From Microbacterium keratanolyticum (GTDB lineage: Bacteria; Actinomycetota; Actinomycetes; Actinomycetales; Microbacteriaceae), in assembly GCF_016907255.1 (NCBI RefSeq), contig NZ_JAFBBQ010000001.1, positions 1,426,001 to 1,490,000 of the forward strand: DNA of 64,000 bases, written 5' to 3'. The notes beneath the pieces were generated by a model. The model made no database searches, was not told the origin of the DNA, and was given only the letters and a program-made list of their open reading frames with translations. How positions within the stretch are numbered: the first letter of the stretch is position 1; every line of letters begins with the position of its first letter. The translations under genes were made by a program, and so were the position numbers. Below are positions 16,179 through 27,294 of the stretch, piece by piece.

Positions 16179-16240
16179 GCTCGAATCCTAGCGGCGCCGG
16201 ACAGAGCGTCTCGCGCGCGCGTCAGGACACCGAAACCACG

Positions 16241-16264
16241 AAAACCCCCGCGAAAGCGAGGGTT
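16241..16264 (-). terminator. Terminator after the tRNA pair
   Basis: A nine-base-pair stem with one mismatch (16243-16251 with 16256-16264) closed by a GAAA loop; on the minus strand it ends in TTTT. It lies six bases after the tRNA-Ala 3' end and so closes the tRNA-Ile/tRNA-Ala transcript. Confidence 0.75.
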
Positions 16265-16269
16265 CTGAG

Positions 16270-16342
16270 TGGAGCCTAGGAGATTCGAACTCCTGACATC
16301 CTGCTTGCAAAGCAGGCGCTCTACCAACTGAGCTAAGGCCCC
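16270..16342 (-). tRNA. alaT: tRNA-Ala(TGC)
   Basis: 73 nt. Reading the minus strand, the acceptor stem GGGGCCT pairs with AGGCTCC (one G-U), the D-arm has AGCTCAGTTGG, the anticodon loop reads TTTGCAA with anticodon TGC, and the T-arm has GTTCGAATC. The discriminator base is A; CCA is not encoded. It follows tRNA-Ile 28 bp away, the classical Ile-Ala pair beside gyrA in actinobacteria. Confidence 0.97.
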
Positions 16343-16370
16343 GTACGGGTATTCAATTGTGGGTGAAACG

Positions 16371-16444
16371 TGGGGCTACCAGGACTTGAACCTGGGACCT
16401 CTTCATTATCAGTGAAGCGCTCTAACCACCTGAGCTATAGCCCC
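16371..16444 (-). tRNA. ileT: tRNA-Ile(GAT)
   Basis: 74 nt. On the minus strand the acceptor GGGGCTA pairs with TAGCCCC, the D-arm has AGCTCAGGTGG, the anticodon loop is CTGATAA with anticodon GAT, and the T-arm is CCAGGTTCAAGTCCTGG. Discriminator A, no encoded CCA. It is first of the two-tRNA transcript. In M. tuberculosis the pair follows gyrA and the DUF3566 gene; here a two-component system and a VIT transporter have come between. Confidence 0.97.
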
Positions 16445-16506
16445 GCAACCTCGAAAACTTTACCCGAGATTGCGTGAAACTCCCAATCGAGCCCGCGACG
16501 CGCCGA

Positions 16507-17373
16507 TCAGCGCCCGCGGAACAGTTCGATGCTACCCGCGGATGCCGACACCGACACCACGTGACGAGACGACGACGAGGTGCGCAGTTCGCTCTCCAAC
16601 GACCCTGCAGAGAGGTCCTGAGTGACCGCGTACTCGACGTCGGGGAGGGTGACGTCCATGCTTCCTGCGCTCAGCTCGAGTTCGACCTCGTCAGGTGCAG
16701 ATCCCGTGAACTCGGCCACGATGCGGCCCGCGGATGCGTTGAGGTTGACCTCGCGGACGTTCGCGAGCCGGAGTTCGGCGTTCCCGGCACTGAGCTCGGC
16801 CGTGACCGACTGGACGGAACCACTTGCGGTGAGCCCACCGGCGCTCACTCCGATGTCCAGGTCGCGGAAGTCACCGTCTGCACGCATGCTGCCCGCCGAG
16901 AGGGAGAGGTCGGCGTCGATTCGCCCGTTGAGCGAGTCCGGCAGCGTGATCGTGACGGTGGTCTGGTCACCGAACCAGCCAGCGACCCACCAGCCGAAGC
17001 CGACGCGCGGATCACGGACGAGGATCTCATCCTCGTCGCGCTTCATGGTCCAGCCGTTCGACTGCCCGGAGACCTCCATGACGGCCTCGTCGACGTCACC
17101 GAAACGCAGGACGACATCGGCGCCTCCGGCTTCCACGTCGATCGCGGTCACACCTGTGGCATCCACCGTCGCTGTGACCTCGGTGGAGCTTGTCGATGTG
17201 ATCTGTCGTACCGCTCCGTAAGCGGCGGTGGCGCCGGTGAAGAGGAGAACCGCGCCACCGACGATCGCCGTCACTGTTGTGATCGCGGCGACCGCTGCTG
17301 TTCGCGAGGGCGGCCTCGGGGCCTCCGGCGTGGGACTGGGAGCCGGCGGGGGAGTGTGCGGTGTGGTGTTCAT
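16507..17373 (-). CDS. DUF4097-type membrane-anchored protein
   Basis: 288 aa from MNTTPHTPPP; the longer frame upstream overlaps the response regulator gene and was not used. A Pro-rich cytoplasmic start is followed by one membrane helix (about 26-52) and a domain of short strands with repeats such as LSAGSMRADG, VSAGGLTASG, LSAGNAELRL, LSAGSMDVTL and LSAGSLESEL, the beta-solenoid pattern of DUF4097 (toastrack-type) proteins. Such proteins are often targets or modulators of envelope-stress two-component systems. It is downstream of one on the same strand, 46 bp away, so it is likely part of the same operon. Confidence 0.82.
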   Translation of the reverse strand: MNTTPHTPPPAPSPTPEAPRPPSRTAAVAAITTVTAIVGGAVLLFTGATAAYGAVRQITSTSSTEVTATVDATGVTAIDVEAGGADVVLRFGDVDEAVMEVSGQSNGWTMKRDEDEILVRDPRVGFGWWVAGWFGDQTTVTITLPDSLNGRIDADLSLSAGSMRADGDFRDLDIGVSAGGLTASGSVQSVTAELSAGNAELRLANVREVNLNASAGRIVAEFTGSAPDEVELELSAGSMDVTLPDVEYAVTQDLSAGSLESELRTSSSSRHVVSVSASAGSIELFRGR

Positions 17374-17419
17374 TTCTGTGTCCTGTCTTCGTGACGGGAT
17401 GGCGCGGCGGAGCCGGCGC

Positions 17420-18100
17420 TCACCGATTCGTTCGGTCGGCGGATGCGGCTCCGCCGGTGTGATCGATATGGGCGATGGTGGCGAGCACACGGCGGTTGCC
17501 GGACTCGTCGGGCTCCAGGCCCAGCTTCTGGAAGATCGCAGTGATGTGCTTCTCGACGCTCGCCTCGGAGACGAACAGGATTCCGGCGATCGCCTGGTTC
17601 GACTTCCCCTCAGCGATCAGAGCGAGCACCATGCGTTCGCGCTCAGTCAGCGCGCGCATCCGGTCATCCTGATTCCGCCGGGTCAGCAGCTGGGCGACGA
17701 CCTCCGGGTCGAGCACCATGGCTCCCGAGGCGATCCGTTCGACAGATTCGACGAACTCCGCGACATCCGCCACGCGGTCCTTGAGCAGGTATCCGAGCGC
17801 GCCACCTTGACCGGCGATCAGATCACTCGCGTACCGCTCCTCGACGTACTGCGAGAGCACGAGGACTGGGAGCTGCGGATGCTGTCTGCGCAGCACGAGT
17901 GCCTCGCGGATGCCCTCATCCGTGAACGTCGGAGGGAGTCTCACATCGAGGATGCACAGATCCGGCGCGGTTTCGGCAACGGTCTCGTGCAGTTCGGAGG
18001 CATCCGGCAGCGCCGCGACGATCTCGTGGCCGGCGTCCTGCAGCAGACGAGCAAGCCCCTCGCGCAGCAGCACGGAGTCTTCGCAGATCAGGATGCGCAT
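17420..18100 (-). CDS. LuxR/NarL-type response regulator
   Basis: 226 aa. Receiver domain 1-120 with acidic pocket Glu7-Asp8, phosphoacceptor Asp52 (CILDVRLP) and Lys of YLLKDRV; a LuxR-type helix-turn-helix spans about 150-205 (LTERERMVLALIAEGKSNQAI). Phosphorylated by the kinase encoded just upstream, whose stop it overlaps by 13 bases. Likely target genes are the DUF4097 gene downstream and its own operon; no operator was identified. Confidence 0.93.
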   Translation of the reverse strand: MRILICEDSVLLREGLARLLQDAGHEIVAALPDASELHETVAETAPDLCILDVRLPPTFTDEGIREALVLRRQHPQLPVLVLSQYVEERYASDLIAGQGGALGYLLKDRVADVAEFVESVERIASGAMVLDPEVVAQLLTRRNQDDRMRALTERERMVLALIAEGKSNQAIAGILFVSEASVEKHITAIFQKLGLEPDESGNRRVLATIAHIDHTGGAASADRTNR

Positions 18101-19446
18101 GGCACCGTCACCTCAAGGCTCGTCGGGCCGCCGTGCGGGCTGTCGATGCGCACGGTTCCGCCGGCGGCGAGGATGCGGTTCGAGATGCCGTCCAGGCCTC
18201 CGCCCGGCGTGACCTGCGCGCCGCCGATGCCGTTGTCCTCCACGCGCGCCCACAGCGTTCCGCCATCGCGCACCCGCACCACCACTCGGCTCTCGCTGGC
18301 CCGCGAGTGCTTCGCGGCGTTGGTGAGAGACTCCGCGATCGCGAAGTACACGGCGGCTTCCGCGTCGCGGCTGCATCGGCCGTCCACGCGCACATCGAGC
18401 TGCACGGGGATGTGCGACCGTCCGGCGAGTGCCGAGAGAGCCGCGTCGAGACCACGGTCGTCGAGCACTGAGGCGTGGATGCCACGGGCGAGCTGGCGCA
18501 GCTCGGTGATGGCCGCCTTCGTCGAGGTGTGTGCCTCCTCGATGAGCGCCTTCGCGGCATCCGGGTCCGTCTCGATCTTTTGCTGGGCCATCCCCAGTGT
18601 CATTCCGACCGACACCAGCCGGGGCTGCACCCCGTCATGGAGGTCGCGCTCGATACGGGTGCGCTCGACATCGGCGGCGCGCACGGCGCCTTCACGCTGT
18701 GCCGAGCTCGTGCGCACCTGCTCGGTCAGACGCTCCTCGCGGATCGGGGCGGCCATGATCGCCCGCGAGATCACGCGGTGCAGAGCTACGAGACCCCAGA
18801 TTCCGAAGAAGGCCGCGGCGACGCCGGCGATACCCGCGAGTGGTGCCCAGGCCACCGACATGGGCGTGCCCCATCCGGTCGTCACGAACTCGGCATTCGC
18901 CAGCGGAGCGAATGCGCTGACCGCCGACCAGATGCCCCACCAGAACAGGCGCAGGACGAGGGCACCGAGCACACAGGCGATCGCGAAGTTCGCCAGCGCC
19001 CGCCACATGCGCCCGTCGATGCTCTGTCGGCCGAGGGTGCGGAGCCATCCGCCGAATCCAGGTCGCGTCTGCGTCCGCCAGGTGAGCGGGGGCAGCTCGA
19101 AGCGGTACAGCGCATCGATCCGCGCCACCTCGAACCAGGCGACGCCGAAGAGCGCGTAGACAAGGCCGACGAGGAGGACGACGCCGATTCCTGCGACGAG
19201 CACGAGCGCCAAGCCTGTGCCCAGGAGGGTGGTGAGCACTGTCCAGACGATCGTGCCCACGATGCCCAAAGCCGCGAGCTGCGCCGCGGTGAGGAACAGG
19301 CGAAGCGGAGGCGTGCGCTTGTCGGCCGCCGCTGCGGGCGCAGCGGGAGCGGGAGCGGGAGCAGCGGGAGCTGTCGGAGGGACAGGCGCCGTCGGCGCCT
19401 GCGCGGACGACGCCGCCGGGGGAGTCGGAGGCAGGTTGCTTGTCAT
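18088..19446 (-). CDS. Sensor histidine kinase (HisKA_3 type)
   Basis: 452 aa. The first 46 residues are almost all Pro and Ala and should be disordered. Four to five membrane helices (about 50-100 and 148-228) form a sensor resembling actinobacterial putative-sensor domains. The dimerisation box ERDLHDGVQPRL has the phosphoacceptor His270, and the HATPase has the N-box (ESLTNAAKHS) and G-box (DNGIGG). It pairs with the downstream NarL-type regulator. Similar kinases respond to membrane or cell-wall stress; the signal is not known here. Confidence 0.92.
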   Translation of the reverse strand: MTSNLPPTPPAASSAQAPTAPVPPTAPAAPAPAPAAPAAAADKRTPPLRLFLTAAQLAALGIVGTIVWTVLTTLLGTGLALVLVAGIGVVLLVGLVYALFGVAWFEVARIDALYRFELPPLTWRTQTRPGFGGWLRTLGRQSIDGRMWRALANFAIACVLGALVLRLFWWGIWSAVSAFAPLANAEFVTTGWGTPMSVAWAPLAGIAGVAAAFFGIWGLVALHRVISRAIMAAPIREERLTEQVRTSSAQREGAVRAADVERTRIERDLHDGVQPRLVSVGMTLGMAQQKIETDPDAAKALIEEAHTSTKAAITELRQLARGIHASVLDDRGLDAALSALAGRSHIPVQLDVRVDGRCSRDAEAAVYFAIAESLTNAAKHSRASESRVVVRVRDGGTLWARVEDNGIGGAQVTPGGGLDGISNRILAAGGTVRIDSPHGGPTSLEVTVPCAS

Positions 19447-19564
19447 GCTTACAAACTACGACCGCCGTCGTATCCGCCGACACCGAGGCATCCGGATGCT
19501 TGTCTTCGGGTTTTCCCGAAGATTTCCGACGCCCCGGGCGTGCCAAGCGTGATTCACTGGGCGC

Positions 19565-20278
19565 ATGAGTACCTCACACAGCGGCGAACCGCACGCCGTC
19601 GGCATCAGCCAGCGACTCAACTGGCTGCGCGCCGGCGTCCTCGGCGCCAATGACGGCATCATCTCGGTCGCCTCCCTCGTCGTCGGCGTCGCGGGCGCCA
19701 CAACCGAGAATGGCGCCCTGCTCACGGCGGGAATCGCAGGCCTCGTCGGTGGGGCGATCTCCATGGCGCTCGGGGAGTACGTCTCGGTGAGCAGTCAGCG
19801 CGACAGCGAGCGCGCGCTCATCGCCAAAGAGACTCACGAGCTGGCGACGATGCCCGAGGAAGAGCTGGCGGAACTCACGGAGCTGTACCGGCAGCGTGGA
19901 CTGTCGGATGCGACCGCCCGCACCGTCGCGCAAGAGCTCACCGCGCATGACGCGCTGGCTGCACACCTCGAAGTCGAACTCAACATCGACCAGGACGATC
20001 TCGTGAATCCCTGGCACGCGGCGGTGTCCTCCGCCGTCGCTTTCACGCTGGGCGCTCTGCTGCCGCTGCTGGCGATCCTTCTTCCGCCTGTCAGCATCCG
20101 CGTCCCCGTCACCTTCGTGGCCGTGCTGCTCGCGCTTGCGCTGACTGGCTGGGTGTCGGCGAAGATCGGCGGGGCGAAGCCGGGCCGCTCGATGACGCGT
20201 CTGGTGTTGGGTGGAGCCCTGGCACTCGGGGTCACCTGGGCGCTCGGAACCCTCCTCGGCACGACAGGCATCGTGTAG
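19565..20278 (+). CDS. VIT1/CCC1 family iron/manganese transporter
   Basis: 237 aa, integral membrane. VIT1 family members move Fe2+ or Mn2+ out of the cytoplasm. Conserved features are LRAGVLGANDGIISVASL in helix 1, GGAISMALGEYVSVSSQRD in helix 2 with the metal-site residues, and the cytoplasmic acidic region EELAELTELYRQRGLSDATA, followed by three C-terminal helices. It is divergent from the kinase gene; the 118-bp space between them probably holds both promoters, none clear enough to call. Metal specificity cannot be told. Confidence 0.9.
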   Translation: MSTSHSGEPHAVGISQRLNWLRAGVLGANDGIISVASLVVGVAGATTENGALLTAGIAGLVGGAISMALGEYVSVSSQRDSERALIAKETHELATMPEEELAELTELYRQRGLSDATARTVAQELTAHDALAAHLEVELNIDQDDLVNPWHAAVSSAVAFTLGALLPLLAILLPPVSIRVPVTFVAVLLALALTGWVSAKIGGAKPGRSMTRLVLGGALALGVTWALGTLLGTTGIV

Positions 20279-20287
20279 CGGGAACGA

Positions 20288-20323
20288 GGAAGGGCCGGAT
20301 GCTGCGTAGCATCCGGCCCTTCC
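20288..20323. terminator. Bidirectional terminator between VIT gene and DUF3566 gene
   Basis: A perfect 16-bp stem (20288-20303 with 20308-20323) with a four-base loop. It lies between two convergent stops. The stem contains the GGATGCTGC/GCAGCATCC-like core that also appears in the murJ terminator. Confidence 0.85.
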
Positions 20324-20333
20324 GTGAGAAAAC

Positions 20334-20741
20334 TCAGTTCGTCGAGGTGAAGCCGACGAGCAGGCCGCCCGTGACCTTGACGGCGAGGTTGTAGATGCCG
20401 GCCACGATCGCGCCCAGCACCGTGAACACGATCAGATTGAGGATCGCGATGACGGCGGCGAACGCCATGACCTGCGGCAGACCCAGCATCGTGGACAGCG
20501 AGATCGCCCCCTCGGTGAAACCACCGACGAACTCATCCGCCTTGCCGATGAGGCCCGTGGCCTGCAGCACCATGTACACCAGGAAGTACGACACGAGCGT
20601 GACGATTGCCATCGCCACCGCACCGAGGAAGGACAGCTTCACGGCCGACCAGAAGTCGATATAGACCAGACGCAGGCGAACCTGCTTACCTGCGGTCTTG
20701 TGAGTGGACTTCTTCGCCAGCTTGTCGGCTACTGTGCTCAT
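20334..20741 (-). CDS. DUF3566 membrane protein of the gyrA operon
   Basis: 135 aa. A basic N-terminus ([19 protein letters not shown]) and two long hydrophobic segments (about 33-60 and 85-118). This family is almost always encoded directly after gyrA in actinobacteria (Rv0007 position in M. tuberculosis) and has no known biochemical function. Its ATG overlaps the gyrA stop (ATGA), so the two are translationally coupled. Confidence 0.88.
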   Translation of the reverse strand: MSTVADKLAKKSTHKTAGKQVRLRLVYIDFWSAVKLSFLGAVAMAIVTLVSYFLVYMVLQATGLIGKADEFVGGFTEGAISLSTMLGLPQVMAFAAVIAILNLIVFTVLGAIVAGIYNLAVKVTGGLLVGFTSTN

Positions 20742-23281
20742 GCTTCAGTGCTTTCTTGGGGGGTCTCGGGGTCAGCATCTGCGGCGTCGGACTCTTCGGC
20801 TTCTTCTGCCAGTCCTCGCTCGCTGTTGCGAGCGATCGCAAGGATCTTGTCATCGCCGCCGAGGCGAGCGAAGACGACGCCCATGGTGTCGCGACCCTTC
20901 GCAGGGACCTCGGCCACGGCAGAGCGTACCACCTTGCCGCTGGCAAGAACCACCAAGACCTCGTCCTCCTCGGACACCATCAGACCACCCGCGAGAGTGC
21001 CCCGATCGTCGTTCAGTTTGGCGACCTTGATGCCAAAACCACCGCGTCCCTGGACCCGGTACTCCTCGATCTTCGTGCGCTTCGCGTAGCCGCCATCCGT
21101 GACGACGAACACGAACTGACCGGGTGCCGCGACGGACGCCGAGAGCAGGCAGTCGCCCTCGCGGAATTTCATGCCCTTCACACCGGCGGTCGCGCGACCC
21201 ATCGGACGCAGGGCGTCGTCAGTGGCACTGAACCGCACCGACATGCCGTGCGAGCTGATCAGCAGGATGTCGTCCTCAGCATCGACGAGTAGGGCACTGA
21301 CGAGTTCGTCGTCGTCGTTCAGACGGATCGCGATGACTCCGCCCTGACGGTTCGTGTCGTACTGCTCGAGACGCGTCTTCTTGACGAGACCGTTGCGGGT
21401 CGCGAGCACGAGGTACTCGGCGGTCGCGTAGTCGCGGATGTCGAGCATCTGCGCGATGTTCTCGTCCGGCTGCAGGGCGAGCAGGTTCGCGACGTGTTGA
21501 CCCTTCGCGTCGCGGCCAGCCTCCGGCACCTCGTACGTCTTCGTGCGGTAGACCCGGCCCTTGTCGGTGAAGAACAGCAGCCAGTGGTGCGTCGTCGTGA
21601 CGAAGAAGTGCTCGACGACGTCGTCGGCGCGCAGCTGCGCGCCCTTGACACCCTTGCCACCGCGGTGCTGCGAACGGTAGTTGTCGCTGCGCGTGCGCTT
21701 GATGTAGCCCTCGCGCGTGACTGTGACGACCATCTCCTCTTCGGGGATGAGGTCTTCCATCGACATGTCGCCGTCGAAGCCGTGCAGGATATGCGTGCGA
21801 CGCTCGTCACCGAAACGGTCGACGATCGCCACCAGTTCCTCGCGGATGATCGTGCGCTGACGGCCTTCGTCGGCGAGGATCGCCTTGAAGTCGGCGATCT
21901 GCGCCTCGAGCTCGGCAGCCTGGTCGATGATCTTCTGACGCTCAAGAGCAGCGAGACGGCGAAGCTGCATCTGCAGGATCGCGTCGGCCTGGATCTCATC
22001 GATCTCGAGGAGCCTCTGCAGACCCTCGTTCGCTTCCTGCGTGGTCTGCGACCGGCGGATCAGGGCGATGACCTCGTCAAGCGCGTCGAGCGCCTTGAGG
22101 TAACCGCGCAGGATGTGCATGCGCTTCTCGGCCTCGTTGAGGCGGAACTGCGTGCGCCGGACGATGACCTCGAGCTGGTGGGCGAGCCAGTGCGTGACGA
22201 AGCCGTCGATCGCGAGCGTGCGCGGCACGCCGTCGACGATCGCCAGCATGTTCGCGCCGAAGTTCTCCTGCAGCTGCGTGTGCTTGTAGAGGTTGTTGAG
22301 AACGACCTTGGCGACGGCGTCGCGCTTGAGCACGACGACGAGACGCTGACCCGTGCGGTCACTGGACTCGTCGCGGATGTCGGCGATGCCGGTGATCTTG
22401 CCGTCGCGGGCGAGGTCACCGATCTTGACCGCGACGTTGTCGGGGTTCACCTGATAGGGCAGTTCCGTGATCACGAGGCACGTGCGGCCCTGGATCTCCT
22501 CGACGTTCACGACGGCGCGCATCGTGATCGAGCCACGACCCGTGCGGTAGGCCTCGTGGATGCCCTTCGTGCCGAGGATCTGCGCGCCGGTCGGGAAGTC
22601 CGGGCCCGGGATGCGCTGGATCAGACCGTCGAGCATCTCCTCGCGGGAGACGTTCGGGTTCTCCAGCGCCCAGAGCGCAGCATCCGCGACCTCACGCAGG
22701 TTGTGCGGCGGGATGTTCGTCGCCATACCGACCGCGATACCCACGGAACCGTTGACGAGCAGGTTCGGGAAACGCGCAGGCAGAACCGTCGGCTCCTGCG
22801 TCTGGCCGTCGTAGTTGTCCTGGAAGTCGACCGTGTTCTCTTCGATGTCCCGGACCATCTCGAGCGCGAGGGGCGCCATTTTGGTCTCGGTGTATCGAGG
22901 AGCAGCCGCACCCATGTTGCCGGGGGAGCCGAAGTTGCCCTGTCCGAGCGCCAGCGGGTAGCGCAGCGACCACGGCTGGACGAGGCGCACAAGGGCGTCG
23001 TAGATGGCCGAGTCACCGTGCGGGTGGTACTGACCCATGACCTCGCCGACGACACGGGCGCACTTGGAGAACGACTTGTCGGGTCGGAACCCGCCGTCGT
23101 ACATGCCGTAGATCACGCGCCGATGCACCGGCTTCAGGCCGTCGCGCACATCGGGGAGCGCACGGCCGACGATGACGGCCATCGCGTAGTCGAGGTAGCT
23201 CCGCTGCATCTCCGACTGGAGGTCGACCTGGTCGATGCGTCCGTGGTCGTGTGCCGGTTCGGGGCGTTCTTCGTCAGTCAT
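20738..23281 (-). CDS. gyrA: DNA gyrase subunit A
   Basis: 847 aa. With GyrB it introduces negative supercoils using ATP. The catalytic tyrosine is Tyr130 (AAPRYTE). The quinolone-resistance region reads [10 protein letters not shown] with Ser91 and Asp95 at the positions of E. coli Ser83 and Asp87, the susceptible state. The C-terminal pinwheel contains the GyrA box as QHRGGKG and a second, degenerate QGRGGFG blade. A Glu/Asp-rich tail closes the protein. It follows gyrB by 35 bp in the dnaA-to-gyrA run. Confidence 0.98.
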   Translation of the reverse strand: MTDEERPEPAHDHGRIDQVDLQSEMQRSYLDYAMAVIVGRALPDVRDGLKPVHRRVIYGMYDGGFRPDKSFSKCARVVGEVMGQYHPHGDSAIYDALVRLVQPWSLRYPLALGQGNFGSPGNMGAAAPRYTETKMAPLALEMVRDIEENTVDFQDNYDGQTQEPTVLPARFPNLLVNGSVGIAVGMATNIPPHNLREVADAALWALENPNVSREEMLDGLIQRIPGPDFPTGAQILGTKGIHEAYRTGRGSITMRAVVNVEEIQGRTCLVITELPYQVNPDNVAVKIGDLARDGKITGIADIRDESSDRTGQRLVVVLKRDAVAKVVLNNLYKHTQLQENFGANMLAIVDGVPRTLAIDGFVTHWLAHQLEVIVRRTQFRLNEAEKRMHILRGYLKALDALDEVIALIRRSQTTQEANEGLQRLLEIDEIQADAILQMQLRRLAALERQKIIDQAAELEAQIADFKAILADEGRQRTIIREELVAIVDRFGDERRTHILHGFDGDMSMEDLIPEEEMVVTVTREGYIKRTRSDNYRSQHRGGKGVKGAQLRADDVVEHFFVTTTHHWLLFFTDKGRVYRTKTYEVPEAGRDAKGQHVANLLALQPDENIAQMLDIRDYATAEYLVLATRNGLVKKTRLEQYDTNRQGGVIAIRLNDDDELVSALLVDAEDDILLISSHGMSVRFSATDDALRPMGRATAGVKGMKFREGDCLLSASVAAPGQFVFVVTDGGYAKRTKIEEYRVQGRGGFGIKVAKLNDDRGTLAGGLMVSEEDEVLVVLASGKVVRSAVAEVPAKGRDTMGVVFARLGGDDKILAIARNSERGLAEEAEESDAADADPETPQESTEA

Positions 23282-23316
23282 GTGTGTCTTTTCTGTCTTC
23301 GTCTCGCGCGCCAGGA

Positions 23317-25431
<2,115 letters not shown>

Positions 25432-25433
25432 TC

Positions 25434-25439
25434 ATCCTA
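25434..25439 (-). promoter_or_regulatory. Possible -10 box of the gyrB promoter
   Basis: On the minus strand TAGGAT lies about 27 bp upstream of the gyrB start codon, in the 108-bp gap after the DUF721 gene. No good -35 is seen at the proper distance, so this is tentative. An independent gyrB promoter would fit supercoiling-dependent control of gyrase genes. Confidence 0.4.
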
Positions 25440-25515
25440 TCGCGGATCGAGCGGCGATGTGGCTTATACGCCCTTCTGCGCGTCGATTTACCCGGGGGAC
25501 AAGATGGATCATGTC

Positions 25516-26001
25516 CTAGCCGTAGGTATCGCGCGGACCGCGCCCTGGAACGGCTCTCGGACCCCATTTCCACGAGGGGACGTCCGGCCCGATGAAGCGA
25601 ACGTTCTCCACACCCGCTTCCGGGTACCGCCGGCCGATCTCTGTGATGATGACCGCCCGCATGAATTGCAGGTTCTTGGCCCACGCCGTCGAGTCGCACT
25701 GGACCGTGAGCATTCCGCCCTCCAGCGACACCGGCTGCGAGTGCTGTGCGGTCTCTGCGCCCGCCAGATCATGCCACTGCCGCACGAGATCCTCGCGGCT
25801 GAGCGTGATCTCCCACCCGGAGTCCTTGCTGAGCTTCTGCAGGACATCCCCCAGCACACCGGGGTCCCGTCCGGGCGTGAACGGGGCGTTGTCGTCATCC
25901 GTGACGATGCGTCGCTTGCGCTTCCAGGAGCTCGAGCTCGGCTGCAGACCGCGAAGTCGCAGGTACGTCGCGACGGTCTCGGGCACGTCATCCATCGACA
26001 T
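25516..26001 (-). CDS. DUF721 protein (DciA-like)
   Basis: 161 aa. A domain from about 45 to 135 with LGDVLQKLSKDSGWEITL, VRQWHDLAGAETAQHSQPV and LTVQCDSTAWAKNLQFM matches DUF721; members such as DciA load or assist the replicative helicase DnaB in bacteria without DnaC. The position recF-DUF721-gyrB equals Rv0004 in M. tuberculosis. It overlaps the recF stop by 14 bases. The start could also be two codons later (MDDVPE). The helicase role is inferred from the family. Confidence 0.85.
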   Translation of the reverse strand: MSMDDVPETVATYLRLRGLQPSSSSWKRKRRIVTDDDNAPFTPGRDPGVLGDVLQKLSKDSGWEITLSREDLVRQWHDLAGAETAQHSQPVSLEGGMLTVQCDSTAWAKNLQFMRAVIITEIGRRYPEAGVENVRFIGPDVPSWKWGPRAVPGRGPRDTYG

Positions 26002-27214
26002 CAGCCTGCTCCTCTCGTTCTGTTTTGTTTATCTGATCTGCGGATTCATCGGCGACATCGCGCTCGTCGCTGATCGTCCCCGCAGAGATCCGAACAACAT
26101 GCGCGTGCAGCACCGGAGGGATGTCGGCTTCGACGGCAGCGGTCACGAGCACCTGCTCATAGCCGGATGTGAGGCTGGCAAGACGCTGTCGACGATCCGC
26201 ATCGAGCTCGGCGAACACGTCATCGAGGATCAGCACCGGGTCGCCGGCGGGGGACTCGTGACGAAGCAGCTCTGCAGACGCGAGTCGCAGCGAGAGCGCC
26301 ACCGACCAGGATTCACCGTGAGAGGCGTATCCCTTCACGGGCAACCCACGGACCTTCATGATCAGATCATCACGATGCGGACCGACGAGAGTCAGCCCGC
26401 GGTCCAGCTCCGCTGCGCGCTTCGCGAGCAAGGCGGAGCGGAACAGCTCCGCCGTGGATCCACTCGATTCCGCGGATGCCGCGTCATCGCCCTCTTCCGG
26501 ATCGCCGCCCCGGATCGACTGCGCCCAGGCGAGCGTCGGGGAGTGGTCCTCACCCGCGATCGCCAGGTAGGCCGACGCGAGCGGATGCTGCAGGTCGGCA
26601 GCCAGACGCGAACGCGCGTCGATGATCTCGGAGCCGAGTGCGATGAGCTTGTCATCCCACACATCGAGGGTCGTGAGCGCGTCTCCGCGAATGCCTCGGG
26701 CACGTGCCGACTTCAGCAGCGCGGTGCGCTGCTTGAGCACGCGCTCGTAGTCACCGATGACCGCAGCCATGCGCGGTGTTCGCTGAATCAGCAGCTGATC
26801 AGCGAATCTTCTGCGGGCGGATGGGTCACCGCGAACGATCTGCAGGTCTTCCGGAGCGAACAGGACGACATGCGCATAGCGAGGAAGGTCGGCGGTGCGC
26901 CCCGGCGAGCCGTTGATGCGCGCACGGTTCGAGCCCTGCCTGTTGATCTGCACTTCGACGAGCACAGTGCGTTCGCCATGGGCGAGGCGGGCCCGCACGA
27001 ATGCCGCGTCATGGCCGTCACGCACCATCGGCGCATCCGAAGACACCCGATGCGACCCCAGTGTGGCGAGGAAGACAATGGCCTCGGCAAGATTCGTCTT
27101 GCCCTGCCCGTTGCGGCCGACCAGCACGTTCGGACCGCGGTGCAGGGTGAGATCTGCGGTCGCGTAATTGCGGAAATCGACCAGGTTGAGGTGCTCCACA
27201 ATCACGCGAGTCAC
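25988..27214 (-). CDS. recF: DNA replication and repair protein RecF
   Basis: 408 aa, SMC-like ATPase that with RecO and RecR loads RecA at single-strand gaps. The Walker A motif GRNGQGKTNL is near residue 33, the ABC-type signature region is around YASHGESWSVALSLRLAS, and Walker B is PVLILDDVFAELD. Start ATG is followed by RVIVEHLNLVDFRNYA, the canonical RecF N-terminus. It overlaps the DUF721 gene and lies 80 bp after dnaN. Confidence 0.96.
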   Translation of the reverse strand: MTRVIVEHLNLVDFRNYATADLTLHRGPNVLVGRNGQGKTNLAEAIVFLATLGSHRVSSDAPMVRDGHDAAFVRARLAHGERTVLVEVQINRQGSNRARINGSPGRTADLPRYAHVVLFAPEDLQIVRGDPSARRRFADQLLIQRTPRMAAVIGDYERVLKQRTALLKSARARGIRGDALTTLDVWDDKLIALGSEIIDARSRLAADLQHPLASAYLAIAGEDHSPTLAWAQSIRGGDPEEGDDAASAESSGSTAELFRSALLAKRAAELDRGLTLVGPHRDDLIMKVRGLPVKGYASHGESWSVALSLRLASAELLRHESPAGDPVLILDDVFAELDADRRQRLASLTSGYEQVLVTAAVEADIPPVLHAHVVRISAGTISDERDVADESADQINKTEREEQADVDG

Positions 27215-27294
27215 CTTACCTTTCGGATCAGACGTTGGCCTGTCCGCGGGTGAACAGCAGACCGCGACGAACCAGACTCACCCGCGACGTGCGC

